The notes below the pieces were generated by a model. The model ran no database searches and was not told the origin of the DNA. It worked only from the letters and a program-made list of their open reading frames with translations. This document shows, piece by piece, positions 24,432 through 32,393 of a stretch of DNA of 64,000 nucleotides. The stretch comes from Allobosea sp. UNC402CLCol (GTDB lineage Bacteria > Pseudomonadota > Alphaproteobacteria > Rhizobiales > Beijerinckiaceae), in assembly GCF_000745475.1 (NCBI RefSeq), contig NZ_KN050692.1:451955-515954 (forward strand), given 5' to 3'. The translations under genes and the position numbers were made by a program. Position 1 is the first letter of the stretch; every line of letters starts with the position of its first letter.

Positions 24432-26087
24432 ATGGAAACAGAAACCGACGTCGTCATCGTCGGCGCCGGCCTGTCCGGCCTCGTCGCCGCCTGCGAGATC
24501 GCGGATACGGGCCGGAAGGCCGTGCTGCTCGACCAGGAGCCGGAAGCCTCGCTCGGCGGACAGGCCTTCTGGTCCTTCGGCGGGCTGTTCTTCATCGACA
24601 GCCCGGAGCAGAGGCGGCTGCGCATCCGCGATTCGCGCGAACTGGCGGCGGATGACTGGTTCGGCTCGGCCGGCTTCGACCGGCCGGAGGATGAATGGCC
24701 GCAGCGCTGGGCAAAGGCCTATCTCGATTTCGCAGCGGGCGAGAAGCGGAGCTGGCTGCATGCGATGGGCATGCGCTGGTTCCCGGTCGTCGGCTGGGCG
24801 GAACGCGGCGGCTACCTCGCCACGGGCCACGGCAATTCGGTGCCGCGCTTTCATGTCACCTGGGGCACCGGACCCGGCGTGCTGGAACCCTTCCTGCGCC
24901 GCGCCAAGGAGGCCGAAGCCAAGGGGCTGCTCTCGTTCCGGTTCCGCCACCGCGTCACCGATCTCACGAAAAGCGGCGGCGCGATCGACGGCGTCGCGGG
25001 CGAGATCCTGGAGCCGAGTGGCGTCGGGCGCGGCGAGAAGAGCGGCCGCACCGTCGCCGGGCATTTTTCACTGAAGGCGCAGGCGGTGATCGTCACCTCC
25101 GGCGGCATCGGCGGCAATCACGAGCTCGTCCGGGCGAATTGGCCGGAACGCCTGGGCAAGGCCCCTGCCCGGCTGCTCTCGGGCGTGCCCGATCATGTCG
25201 ACGGCGCGATGCTTGCGGTCACGGAAGCCGCCGGCGGCCGGCTGATCAATAGCGACCGGATGTGGCACTATGTCGAAGGCATCGCCAACTGGGCGCCGAT
25301 CTGGCCGCGGCACGCGATCCGCATCCTGCCCGGTCCCTCCTCGCTCTGGTTCGATGCGCGCGGCAACCGGCTGCCGGTGCCGCTCTTTCCCGGCTTCGAC
25401 ACGCTGGGCACGCTCGAGCACATCATGAAGACCGGCCATGGTCATTCCTGGTTCGTGCTCAGCCGCAGCATCATCGCCAAGGAATTCGCGCTGTCGGGCT
25501 CGGAGCAGAACCCGGACCTCACCGGCAAGAGCTGGCGGCAGGTGCTGAAGCGCGCGGGCGGCGGCGTGCCGGGGCCGGTGCAGGCCTTCATGGACAAGGG
25601 CGAGGACTTCATCGTCGAAACCGACTTCTCCCGCCTCGTCGCGCGCATGAATGCACTCGCCGGCGAGGCGCTGATCGACGAGGCGCATCTGCGCGGGCAG
25701 ATCGAAGCGCGCGACCGGGCGCTCGCCAACCCCTTCGGCAAGGACATGCAGGTCGTGGCGCTGCGCGGCGCGCGGGCCTATCTCGGCGACCGATTGATCC
25801 GCACGGCAAAGCCGCACCGCATCCTCGACCCCGCCCATGGTCCGCTGATCGCGGTCAGGCTCAACATCCTGACGCGGAAGTCGCTGGGCGGGCTGATGAC
25901 GGATTTGTCGTCACGCGTGCTCGACGCCGTGGGCGAGCCGGTGCCGGGGCTCTATGCGGCGGGAGAAGCGGCCGGCTTCGGCGGCGGCGGCCTGCATGGC
26001 TACCGGGCGCTGGAAGGCACCTTCCTCGGCGGCTGCATCTTCTCGGGGCGGGTGGCCGGGCGCGCCGCGGCGGAAGCTGTGGGATAA
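24432..26087 (+). CDS. FAD-binding dehydrogenase (fumarate reductase/KstD-like flavoprotein)
   Basis: 551 residues. The N-terminus VVIVGAGLSGLVAACEIAD and LLDQEPEASLGGQAFWSFGG bind FAD. The segment VIVTSGGIGGN and the C-terminal GLYAAGEAAGFGGGGLHG with GTFLGGCIFSGR are characteristic of the succinate dehydrogenase/fumarate reductase flavoprotein family and the 3-ketosteroid dehydrogenase relatives usually annotated as FAD-binding dehydrogenase. No substrate can be assigned. The gene runs opposite to recJ and glpX and is flanked on its 3' side by a perfect 31-bp-arm palindrome, so it looks like a later insertion into a conserved block. Confidence 0.85.
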   Translation: METETDVVIVGAGLSGLVAACEIADTGRKAVLLDQEPEASLGGQAFWSFGGLFFIDSPEQRRLRIRDSRELAADDWFGSAGFDRPEDEWPQRWAKAYLDFAAGEKRSWLHAMGMRWFPVVGWAERGGYLATGHGNSVPRFHVTWGTGPGVLEPFLRRAKEAEAKGLLSFRFRHRVTDLTKSGGAIDGVAGEILEPSGVGRGEKSGRTVAGHFSLKAQAVIVTSGGIGGNHELVRANWPERLGKAPARLLSGVPDHVDGAMLAVTEAAGGRLINSDRMWHYVEGIANWAPIWPRHAIRILPGPSSLWFDARGNRLPVPLFPGFDTLGTLEHIMKTGHGHSWFVLSRSIIAKEFALSGSEQNPDLTGKSWRQVLKRAGGGVPGPVQAFMDKGEDFIVETDFSRLVARMNALAGEALIDEAHLRGQIEARDRALANPFGKDMQVVALRGARAYLGDRLIRTAKPHRILDPAHGPLIAVRLNILTRKSLGGLMTDLSSRVLDAVGEPVPGLYAAGEAAGFGGGGLHGYRALEGTFLGGCIFSGRVAGRAAAEAVG

Positions 26088-26104
26088 GACCGGCGGCGTA
26101 GCGC

Positions 26105-26198
26105 CGTCATTCTCGGGCTTGACCCGAGCATCTCATGACGATGGAGGCTCCAGCGCCTCTCTCGGCCTGAGATGCTCGGGTCAAGCCCGAGAATGACG
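26105..26198. repeat. Palindromic repeat with perfect 31-bp arms
   Basis: Arms at 26105-26135 and 26168-26198 are exact reverse complements (CGTCATTCTCGGGCTTGACC... on the left), separated by 32 bases. It lies between two convergent genes (flavoprotein and glpX) and could also act as a bidirectional terminator. Related imperfect copies are at 30206-30303 and 46784-46881. Confidence 0.92.
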
Positions 26199-26253
26199 CC
26201 CTATTGCAATTTCCGGCGCAGGCCAAAGGCCGGCGCCGGAAACACGGCTCCGC

Positions 26254-27252
26254 TCAATCGAGCTGGAACTTCGAGAATTCGCGATGCTCGCCGAAGATGC
26301 GGCGGACCGTGCCCGTGATCGAGCGATAGACCAGCGTCTCGGTCTCGATGAAGTCCTTGCCGAACTTCACGCCCGAGAGCAGCCCGCCATCGGTGACGCC
26401 GGTGGCGCAGACGATGACGTCGCCCGAAGCCATCTCCGACATGTCGTACTTCTTGTTCGGATCCTTGACGCCCATGCCCGCCGCGCGCACGCGCTTCTCC
26501 TCGGTGTCGAGGATCAGCCGGCCCTGCATCTGGCCGCCGACGCAACGCAGCGCAGCCGCCGCCAGCACGCCCTCGGGCGCGCCGCCGATGCCGAGATAGA
26601 GGTCGATACCGGTCTTCTCCGGCTGGGTGCAGAAGATCACGCCGGCCACGTCGCCATCGGTGATCAGGCGGATCGAGCAGCCGGTCTTGCGGACCTCCTC
26701 GATCAGCTTGGCATGGCGCGGGCGGTCCATGATCAGCGTCGAGATCTCATGCGGCTTCACGCCCTTGGCCTTGGCCAGCGCGTTGATGTTGTCGGCCGGC
26801 GAGGCGTCGAGGTCGATCACGCCTTTGGCATAGCCCGGGCCGCAGGCGATCTTGTCCATGTAGACGTCGGGTGCGTAGAGCAGGCTGCCGGCGCCGGCCA
26901 TGGCCATCACGGCGATCGAGCCCGGCATGTCCTTTGCGCAAAGCGTCGTGCCCTCGAGCGGGTCGACCGCGATGTGCACCTTCGGCCCCTGCTTGTTGCC
27001 GACCTTCTCGCCGATGAAGAGCATCGGCGCCTCGTCGCGCTCGCCTTCGCCGATGACGATCTCGCCATCGATGGGCAGGCGGTTCAGTTCGCGGCGCATG
27101 GCGTCGACGGCGGCCTGGTCGGCGGCCTTCTCGTTGCCATGGCCGCGCAGGCGCGCGGCGGAAACGGCGGCGCGCTCGGTGACGCGCACCAGCTCCATCG
27201 AGAGATAGCGCTCGATGATCTGATCCGGGGAGATACGGAGATCGACGGACAT
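26254..27252 (-). CDS. glpX: Class II fructose-1,6-bisphosphatase
   Basis: 332 residues. Li-sensitive phosphatase motifs: VIGEGERDEAPMLFIGEKVG, VDPLEGTTLCAK (metal- and phosphate-binding) and GIGGAPEGVLAAAA. It makes fructose 6-phosphate in gluconeogenesis and can act on sedoheptulose bisphosphate. 47 bases after hom on the same strand, so probably one transcript, the usual Rhizobiales arrangement. Confidence 0.96.
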   Translation of the reverse strand: MSVDLRISPDQIIERYLSMELVRVTERAAVSAARLRGHGNEKAADQAAVDAMRRELNRLPIDGEIVIGEGERDEAPMLFIGEKVGNKQGPKVHIAVDPLEGTTLCAKDMPGSIAVMAMAGAGSLLYAPDVYMDKIACGPGYAKGVIDLDASPADNINALAKAKGVKPHEISTLIMDRPRHAKLIEEVRKTGCSIRLITDGDVAGVIFCTQPEKTGIDLYLGIGGAPEGVLAAAALRCVGGQMQGRLILDTEEKRVRAAGMGVKDPNKKYDMSEMASGDVIVCATGVTDGGLLSGVKFGKDFIETETLVYRSITGTVRRIFGEHREFSKFQLD

Positions 27253-27299
27253 GAAATGGTTTCCCCTTGCAATATGGCGGGCGGAATCGACCCGAAGGC

Positions 27300-28646
27300 C
27301 TATTCCCGCTCTATGCGGATGACTTGCGGCGGTTCCGCGACATGGCCGTCGGCCGTGACCTTTTCCAGCGCCGCCCGGATGGCGGATTCGCTCGTGGCGT
27401 AGGTGATGAGCACGACCGGCACCGGCGCGCCCGAGCGGCCGCCTGGATCGCGGTTCACGGCTTCCGGCGAGCGGCGCTGGACGATGCTTTCCAACGAGAT
27501 GTCGGCTTCGGCCATGCGGGTTGCGATCGCAGCCGCGGCACCGGGACGGTCCGCCACGGCAAGGCGGACATAGTAGCCGCCCTCGTGACGCTGCATCGGC
27601 GCGCGCGTCGGCTCCTCCAGCCGCCCGACCGGCAGGCCGAAGGGCAGGCCCGCCGTGCCGCGCGCGACATCGGCGATGTCGGCCACCACGGCCGAGGCCG
27701 TCGGATCGCCGCCGGCGCCGGGGCCGACCAGCGTGATCTCGCGGACCGCGTCGGCATCGATGCTGACGGCGTTGAGCACGCCCATCACCTGCGCGATGGC
27801 GGAGGCTTTCGGCACCATGGTCGGGTGCACGCGCTGCTCGATGCCGGTCTTGGTGCGCTCGGCGACGCCGAGCAGCTTGATGCGGTAGCCGAGCTCGTCG
27901 GCCATGCGCAGATCGAGCGGCGTGATCGCGGAAATGCCTTCGACATGAATCGCTTCGGCGTCGATCTTCGTGCCGAAGGAGAGGCTGGTCAGGATGGCGA
28001 GCTTATGGGCGGTGTCGAAGCCCTCGACGTCGAAGGTCGGGTCCGCTTCGGCATAGCCGAGGCGCTGGGCGTCCGCCAGGCAGGCCTCGAAGGTCAGCCC
28101 CTCCTGCTCCATCCGCGAGAGGATGTAGTTGCAGGTGCCGTTGAGGATGCCGGAGATGCGGCTGACATTGTTGCCGGCCAGCGCCTCGCGCAGCGTCTTC
28201 ACCACCGGGATGCCGCCGGCCGAGGAGGCTTCGAAGGCGAGCGCCACACCGTTGCTCTCGGCGAGTTCCGCAAGCGCGACGCCATGGGCCGCAAGCAGCG
28301 CCTTGTTGGCGGTGACGACATGCTTGCCGGCCGAGAGCGCGGCCTCCACCGTCGCCTTGGCCGGGCCGTCGGAACCGCCCATCAATTCGACCACGCAATC
28401 GACCTCGGCCGATTTCGCCAGCGCCACCGGATCGTCGAACCAGGTGAAACCGCCGAGATCGATCCCACGATCGCGCTTGCGGTCGCGCGCCGAGACGGCG
28501 ACGACGCGGATCGCCCGGCCGCAGCGCGCGGCAAGCGCGTTCTCCTGCCGTTGTAGGATCTTCAGCACCGAGGCGCCGACCGTGCCGAGACCGGCGAGGC
28601 CGATGCGCAGAGGCTGGGAGGCGTTCGGGAGGACAGCGCTGGTCAT
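27300..28646 (-). CDS. hom: Homoserine dehydrogenase
   Basis: 448 residues. NAD(P)-binding GLAGLGTVGASVLKIL at the N-terminus, the GLSFGTKID/GFDTAHKLAIL substrate region with catalytic Lys, then a C-terminal ACT domain (YYVRLAVADRPGAAAAIA) that senses threonine. It converts aspartate semialdehyde to homoserine, feeding threonine and methionine; metZ lies at 51.6 kb in this window. ATG at 28646 matches the family start; an earlier frame extension is ignored. Part of the leftward aminotransferase-hom-glpX block. Confidence 0.96.
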   Translation of the reverse strand: MTSAVLPNASQPLRIGLAGLGTVGASVLKILQRQENALAARCGRAIRVVAVSARDRKRDRGIDLGGFTWFDDPVALAKSAEVDCVVELMGGSDGPAKATVEAALSAGKHVVTANKALLAAHGVALAELAESNGVALAFEASSAGGIPVVKTLREALAGNNVSRISGILNGTCNYILSRMEQEGLTFEACLADAQRLGYAEADPTFDVEGFDTAHKLAILTSLSFGTKIDAEAIHVEGISAITPLDLRMADELGYRIKLLGVAERTKTGIEQRVHPTMVPKASAIAQVMGVLNAVSIDADAVREITLVGPGAGGDPTASAVVADIADVARGTAGLPFGLPVGRLEEPTRAPMQRHEGGYYVRLAVADRPGAAAAIATRMAEADISLESIVQRRSPEAVNRDPGGRSGAPVPVVLITYATSESAIRAALEKVTADGHVAEPPQVIRIERE

Positions 28647-28724
28647 GGGCGCGGGGTCGCATGAGGCGCGATGCGTGTCAACGGAGAGCAACGCTGCCAG
28701 GCCTGCGAAATCGCTCCGGCACGA

Positions 28725-29534
28725 CTAGCGCTCGGCCGAAACGACGAAGGCTGAGATGCCTCCTTCGATCGGGCCGGAGCCGAAGCGACGCTCCAGCGCC
28801 CTCGCCACGGCCTCGGTCGCGGCCGTCAGCCCCGGCGCGGCGCGCGCCTCGATCTCGCCGCGGATCGGCGTGCCCTGGCAGAAGCCGGTCGCGACATCCA
28901 ACGCGGAATTGGCGCGGGAACGCTTCTCGACACGCTCGATCGCCGGCCTCCCGAAGCCGCCGGCCATGACATCGAGCTCGATCATTCCGAGATCATGATA
29001 GCCATGCGGCGTGCGCTCGATGAAACGCGGAGGATCGGCTGGAAAAACCTCGGCCAGCGCGTCCAGCAGCACCGCCGTGAAATCGTTGCGGGCGACCGCA
29101 TCCCAGACATTGAAGAGATAGCGCCCGCCCGGCCGCAGGACACGCCGGGCCTCGCTATAACCCTTCGGCTTGTCGGGGAAAAACATCGCGCCGAACTGGC
29201 AGGCGACAACATCGAAGCTCTCATCCGCGAAGGGCAGATCGAGCGCGTCCGCCTGCTTGCAAACGACCCTGGCGTCCCCCGCAAACCGTGCGGCGGCGAT
29301 GTCGAGCATCGCCTGGTTGAGATCCGTCGCGACGATGCTCGCCCCATCGAGGCGCGCCGCCATCGCATGCGTCAGAGCGCCGGTCCCCGCCGCGAGCTCG
29401 AGAACATGGGCGGGCCGAGCGGCCACGACCCGAGCCGCCAGGTCCTCGGCATAGGGTTGAAAGATCAGGGGTACGAGCAGCCGGTCGTAGATCTGCGGAA
29501 TGGGACCGGTGAAAACCTTGTCCGTCTCTTCCAT
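28725..29534 (-). CDS. Class I SAM-dependent methyltransferase
   Basis: 269 residues. SAM-binding LELAAGTGALTHAMA (motif I), IVATDLNQAMLD (motif II) and the DALDLPFADESFDVVACQFG segment, as in UbiE/methyltransferase-11 proteins. ATG at 29534 follows AGGTGC. It lies between hom and the 144-residue protein on the same strand, 79 bases before hom. Substrate unknown; nothing in the neighbourhood points to one. Confidence 0.88.
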   Translation of the reverse strand: MEETDKVFTGPIPQIYDRLLVPLIFQPYAEDLAARVVAARPAHVLELAAGTGALTHAMAARLDGASIVATDLNQAMLDIAAARFAGDARVVCKQADALDLPFADESFDVVACQFGAMFFPDKPKGYSEARRVLRPGGRYLFNVWDAVARNDFTAVLLDALAEVFPADPPRFIERTPHGYHDLGMIELDVMAGGFGRPAIERVEKRSRANSALDVATGFCQGTPIRGEIEARAAPGLTAATEAVARALERRFGSGPIEGGISAFVVSAER

Positions 29535-29673
29535 GGCAGCACCTGTCGCAGCAGCCCTCGCGCAGGATAGCCCAGCGACTGACGTAACGGAACCGCCTTG
29601 TTCAGAGCCGCGGGTGCAGAGGCGCGGCGCCGATCCGACGGGCAAGCCGCTTCAGCGGCTCCCGCAACGCCTC

Positions 29674-30108
29674 TCAGCCGAAATGGCAGATCACCTCGGC
29701 GGCGACACGCTTCACCTTGCCGTCGTCGAAGGAGAGATAGACCCGCAGCAGATTGCTGACGAAGGCCGTCGCCTTGATCGTGCGCAGCGCTTCCAGCGTC
29801 TGGCCTTCCGAGACCGTGCTGTTCTCGACGTCGGGCGTCCAGAACCACGGCTTCGGCGGATCGATCGTCGCATCGGCGAGAATGCGCTCGGCCTCCGCCC
29901 TCTCCGTGCCGATCGGGATCCGCCGCGAAACCACATCGGTCACGTCGCGCGCGCATTCGCGGGCATTGCCGGATGACGCCAGGACGTCCCGGACCAGATC
30001 GGAGCTGGTGTCGGTGATGCGGCCCTTGGAGTAATCATAGGTCGCGACCAGGCAGACCGCCGCGAAAGCGGCGAAGCCGATGCCGATAAGGCGGCCTTTT
30101 CGTTGCAT
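29674..30108 (-). CDS. Hypothetical membrane-anchored periplasmic protein
   Basis: 144 residues with one N-terminal hydrophobic helix (LIGIGFAAFAAVCLVATYDY) after a short basic start, so type II anchored or signal-peptided. The remainder is soluble, predicted periplasmic, with VISRRIPIGTERAEAERIL-like and VYLSFDDGKVKRVAAEVICHF segments; that last pattern resembles small domains of lipoproteins of the SmpA/BamE type, but the match is weak. No function assigned. ATG at 30108 fits the membrane segment. Two further in-frame upstream starts are in the repeat-bearing gap. Confidence 0.7.
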   Translation of the reverse strand: MQRKGRLIGIGFAAFAAVCLVATYDYSKGRITDTSSDLVRDVLASSGNARECARDVTDVVSRRIPIGTERAEAERILADATIDPPKPWFWTPDVENSTVSEGQTLEALRTIKATAFVSNLLRVYLSFDDGKVKRVAAEVICHFG

Positions 30109-30205
30109 GGAAGCGAGCCCCGGACGCGATACGGAATCTCCCTTCCGCACCGCCCCGGTTCCCATGTTTTGGCGGCGGGGTCCAGAGGCAGTGCAAAGCC
30201 GCCAC

Positions 30206-30303
30206 CGTCATTCTCGGGCGAAGCGAAGCGCAGACCCGAGAATCTCATGCAGGATGAGGCGCCTTTCCTTCAGGAGATGCTCGGGTCAGGCCCAAGCATG
30301 ACG
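30206..30303. repeat. Palindromic intergenic repeat, CATTCTCGGG family
   Basis: Starts CGTCATTCTCGGGCGAAGCG and ends CTCGGGTCAGGCCCAAGCATGACG. It lies between the aminotransferase stop and the 144-residue protein on the same strand. Internal arms pair imperfectly. Same family as 26105-26198 and 46784-46881. Confidence 0.85.
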
Positions 30304-30318
30304 CCCTAACGCCCCGCC

Positions 30319-31539
30319 CTACCCTGCCTTCGGCATCTGGATGACGTTGTGCAATGTCGCGTCGGCGCCCTTCAGGAAGCGGCCGATATTGCGGGCGGCC
30401 TGGCGGATGCGCTGCTCGTTCTCGACGATGGCGATGCGGACATAATCGTCACCATGCTCGCCGAAGCCGATGCCCGGCGCCACCGCGACCTCGGCCTTCT
30501 CGATCAGGAGCTTGGAGAACTCCAGCGAGCCAAGATGGCGGAATTTCTCCGGGATCGGCACCCAGGCGAACATCGAGGCTTCCGGCGCGGGGAAGTCCCA
30601 GCCGGCCTTGCCGAAGCTCTCGACCAGCGCGTCGCGGCGCTTGCGGTAGATGTCGCGCATCTCGCGGATGCAGTCGTCCGGCCCGTTGAGCGCGGCAGCG
30701 GCAGCGACCTGGATCGGCGTGTAGGCGCCGTAGTCGAGATAGGATTTCACCCGCGCCAGCGCCGCCAGCAGCCGCTCATTGCCGACGGCGAAGCCCATGC
30801 GCCAGCCGGCCATGGAGAAGGTCTTCGACATCGAGGTGAACTCGACCGCGACATCGATCGCGCCCGGCACCTGCAGCATCGAGGGCGGCGGGTTGTTCTC
30901 GTCGAAATAGACCTCGGCATAGGCGAGGTCCGATAGCAGGATGAGTTCGTGCTTCCTGGCGAAGGCGACGAGGTCACGGTAGAAATCGAGCGTCGCGACA
31001 TAGGCGGTCGGGTTCGCCGGATAGCAGGTGACAAGCGCGATCGGCTTCGGCACCGAATGCATCACCGCCCGTTCCAGCGCCGGGAACATCGCCGGCGTCG
31101 GCTCGGCCGGGACGGAGCGAATCACGCCGCCCGCCATCAGGAAGCCGAAGGCATGGATCGGATAGCTCGGGTTCGGCACGAGCACGACATCGCCCGGGCC
31201 GGTGATGGCCTGCGCCATGTTGGCGAAGCCCTCCTTCGAGCCGAGCGTCGCGACGACCTGCGTCTCGGGGTTCAGTTTCACGCCGAAGCGACGCTCATAG
31301 TAGTTCGCCTGGGCCCGGCGCAGGCCGCCGATGCCCTTCGAGGCCGAATAGCGGTCGGTGCGCGGCTTGCCCGCCGTCTCGACCAGCTTCTCGATGACGT
31401 GCTTGGGCGCCGGCAGGTCGGGATTGCCCATGCCGAGATCGATGATGTCGACGCCCTTGGCGCGTTCGGCGGCCTTGATCTTGTTGACCTGTTCGAAAAC
31501 GTAAGGCGGCAGGCGCTTGATGCGGTGGAAATCGGTCAT
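30319..31539 (-). CDS. PLP aminotransferase, LL-diaminopimelate/alanine aminotransferase type
   Basis: 406 residues, class I/II aminotransferase. IDLGMGNPDLPAPKHVIEKL at the start, LVTCYPANPTAYVATLDFY, and the PLP Lys in TSMSKTFSMAGWRMGFAVGN (about residue 239). C-terminal YVRIAIVENEQRIRQAARNI is common to the family. Relatives in Rhizobiales are annotated as LL-diaminopimelate aminotransferase or AlaC-like; the genetic link to hom fits aspartate-family metabolism, though substrate is not certain. ATG at 31539 is chosen because the N-terminus MTDFHRIKRLPPYVF is the family start. Confidence 0.88.
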   Translation of the reverse strand: MTDFHRIKRLPPYVFEQVNKIKAAERAKGVDIIDLGMGNPDLPAPKHVIEKLVETAGKPRTDRYSASKGIGGLRRAQANYYERRFGVKLNPETQVVATLGSKEGFANMAQAITGPGDVVLVPNPSYPIHAFGFLMAGGVIRSVPAEPTPAMFPALERAVMHSVPKPIALVTCYPANPTAYVATLDFYRDLVAFARKHELILLSDLAYAEVYFDENNPPPSMLQVPGAIDVAVEFTSMSKTFSMAGWRMGFAVGNERLLAALARVKSYLDYGAYTPIQVAAAAALNGPDDCIREMRDIYRKRRDALVESFGKAGWDFPAPEASMFAWVPIPEKFRHLGSLEFSKLLIEKAEVAVAPGIGFGEHGDDYVRIAIVENEQRIRQAARNIGRFLKGADATLHNVIQMPKAG

Positions 31540-31825
31540 CTCGAACAGGTCCCTGAAGCACCGATCCGGAAAGCGGCATCCGCTTCCCGGAAAATCCGAT
31601 GCGATAACAATAGGATAGATCATCGCGGCCGCATCCGTTCGGACGCGCGACGATCTATCTTCGGCCGGCGGCATCGCTCATGCGCAAGGTCACTTCCTTG
31701 CGCCAAGGCTGCTTAGCACCGCATCTTTGTTCAGGACAGGGCCAAAAACGCAAGAAATTGCGATCTTCGACCAATAGGCGAGCAGGCATGGGCGCTTGCC
31801 CGCAGGGCTTACGGCCCGGAGAGCG

Positions 31826-32281
31826 TCAGTTCAGCGGCGGAATCTGGGCCGGCTTCGGCGGCGTCGTCGCGGCTCCGAGGGATTTCGCCGTGTTGCCGGC
31901 CGCCTCGTTGACCTTCTGCTTTGCCGCGAGCTGCTTCTCGATCGACTCGAAGCCCGCCCGCGGCTTGCAGGGATCCTTGGGATCGCGGATCGGCGGCGGC
32001 GTCCTGAAGCGGGCGGCCTGGCCGGAGGGCACATAGGCCGGCGGAGGATTGGGGCCGGGGCAAAGCTGCGCCACCGGGATCGACGAGCCCACCGGGATAT
32101 ACTCCATCTCCGCCGGGCGGGTCGCGCGGACGAAGGCTTTCGATTCCTGCGGCGTCGTCGCCATGCCGATGGCCTCGGCCGAGCTCTTGACCGGGCCTTC
32201 CCCGACGCAGCCGGCCAGGGAGAGCCCCAGCAGCGCAGCCGACAGGATGAGCGGCTTTTTCACGGAGAGTTCGATCGGCAT
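31826..32281 (-). CDS. Hypothetical lipoprotein
   Basis: 151 residues. Basic start, hydrophobic helix and lipobox LSLAGC (Cys at residue 25) predict lipidation. The rest is Pro/Ala-rich with PVGSSIPVAQLCPGPNPPP and no domain I recognise. Divergent from phaC with 112 bases between. Two Cys in the mature part could form a disulfide. Function unknown. Confidence 0.75.
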   Translation of the reverse strand: MPIELSVKKPLILSAALLGLSLAGCVGEGPVKSSAEAIGMATTPQESKAFVRATRPAEMEYIPVGSSIPVAQLCPGPNPPPAYVPSGQAARFRTPPPIRDPKDPCKPRAGFESIEKQLAAKQKVNEAAGNTAKSLGAATTPPKPAQIPPLN

Positions 32282-32393
32282 GAGGACTTCCGGCGGTTCG
32301 ACGAATTTTCTTGGTAAAGCACACCGGCCGCGTCCTTAATAGGACCAAAATGGGGAGCGATGCGCTAACCTCAGAACAAGGGGGAAACGATTC

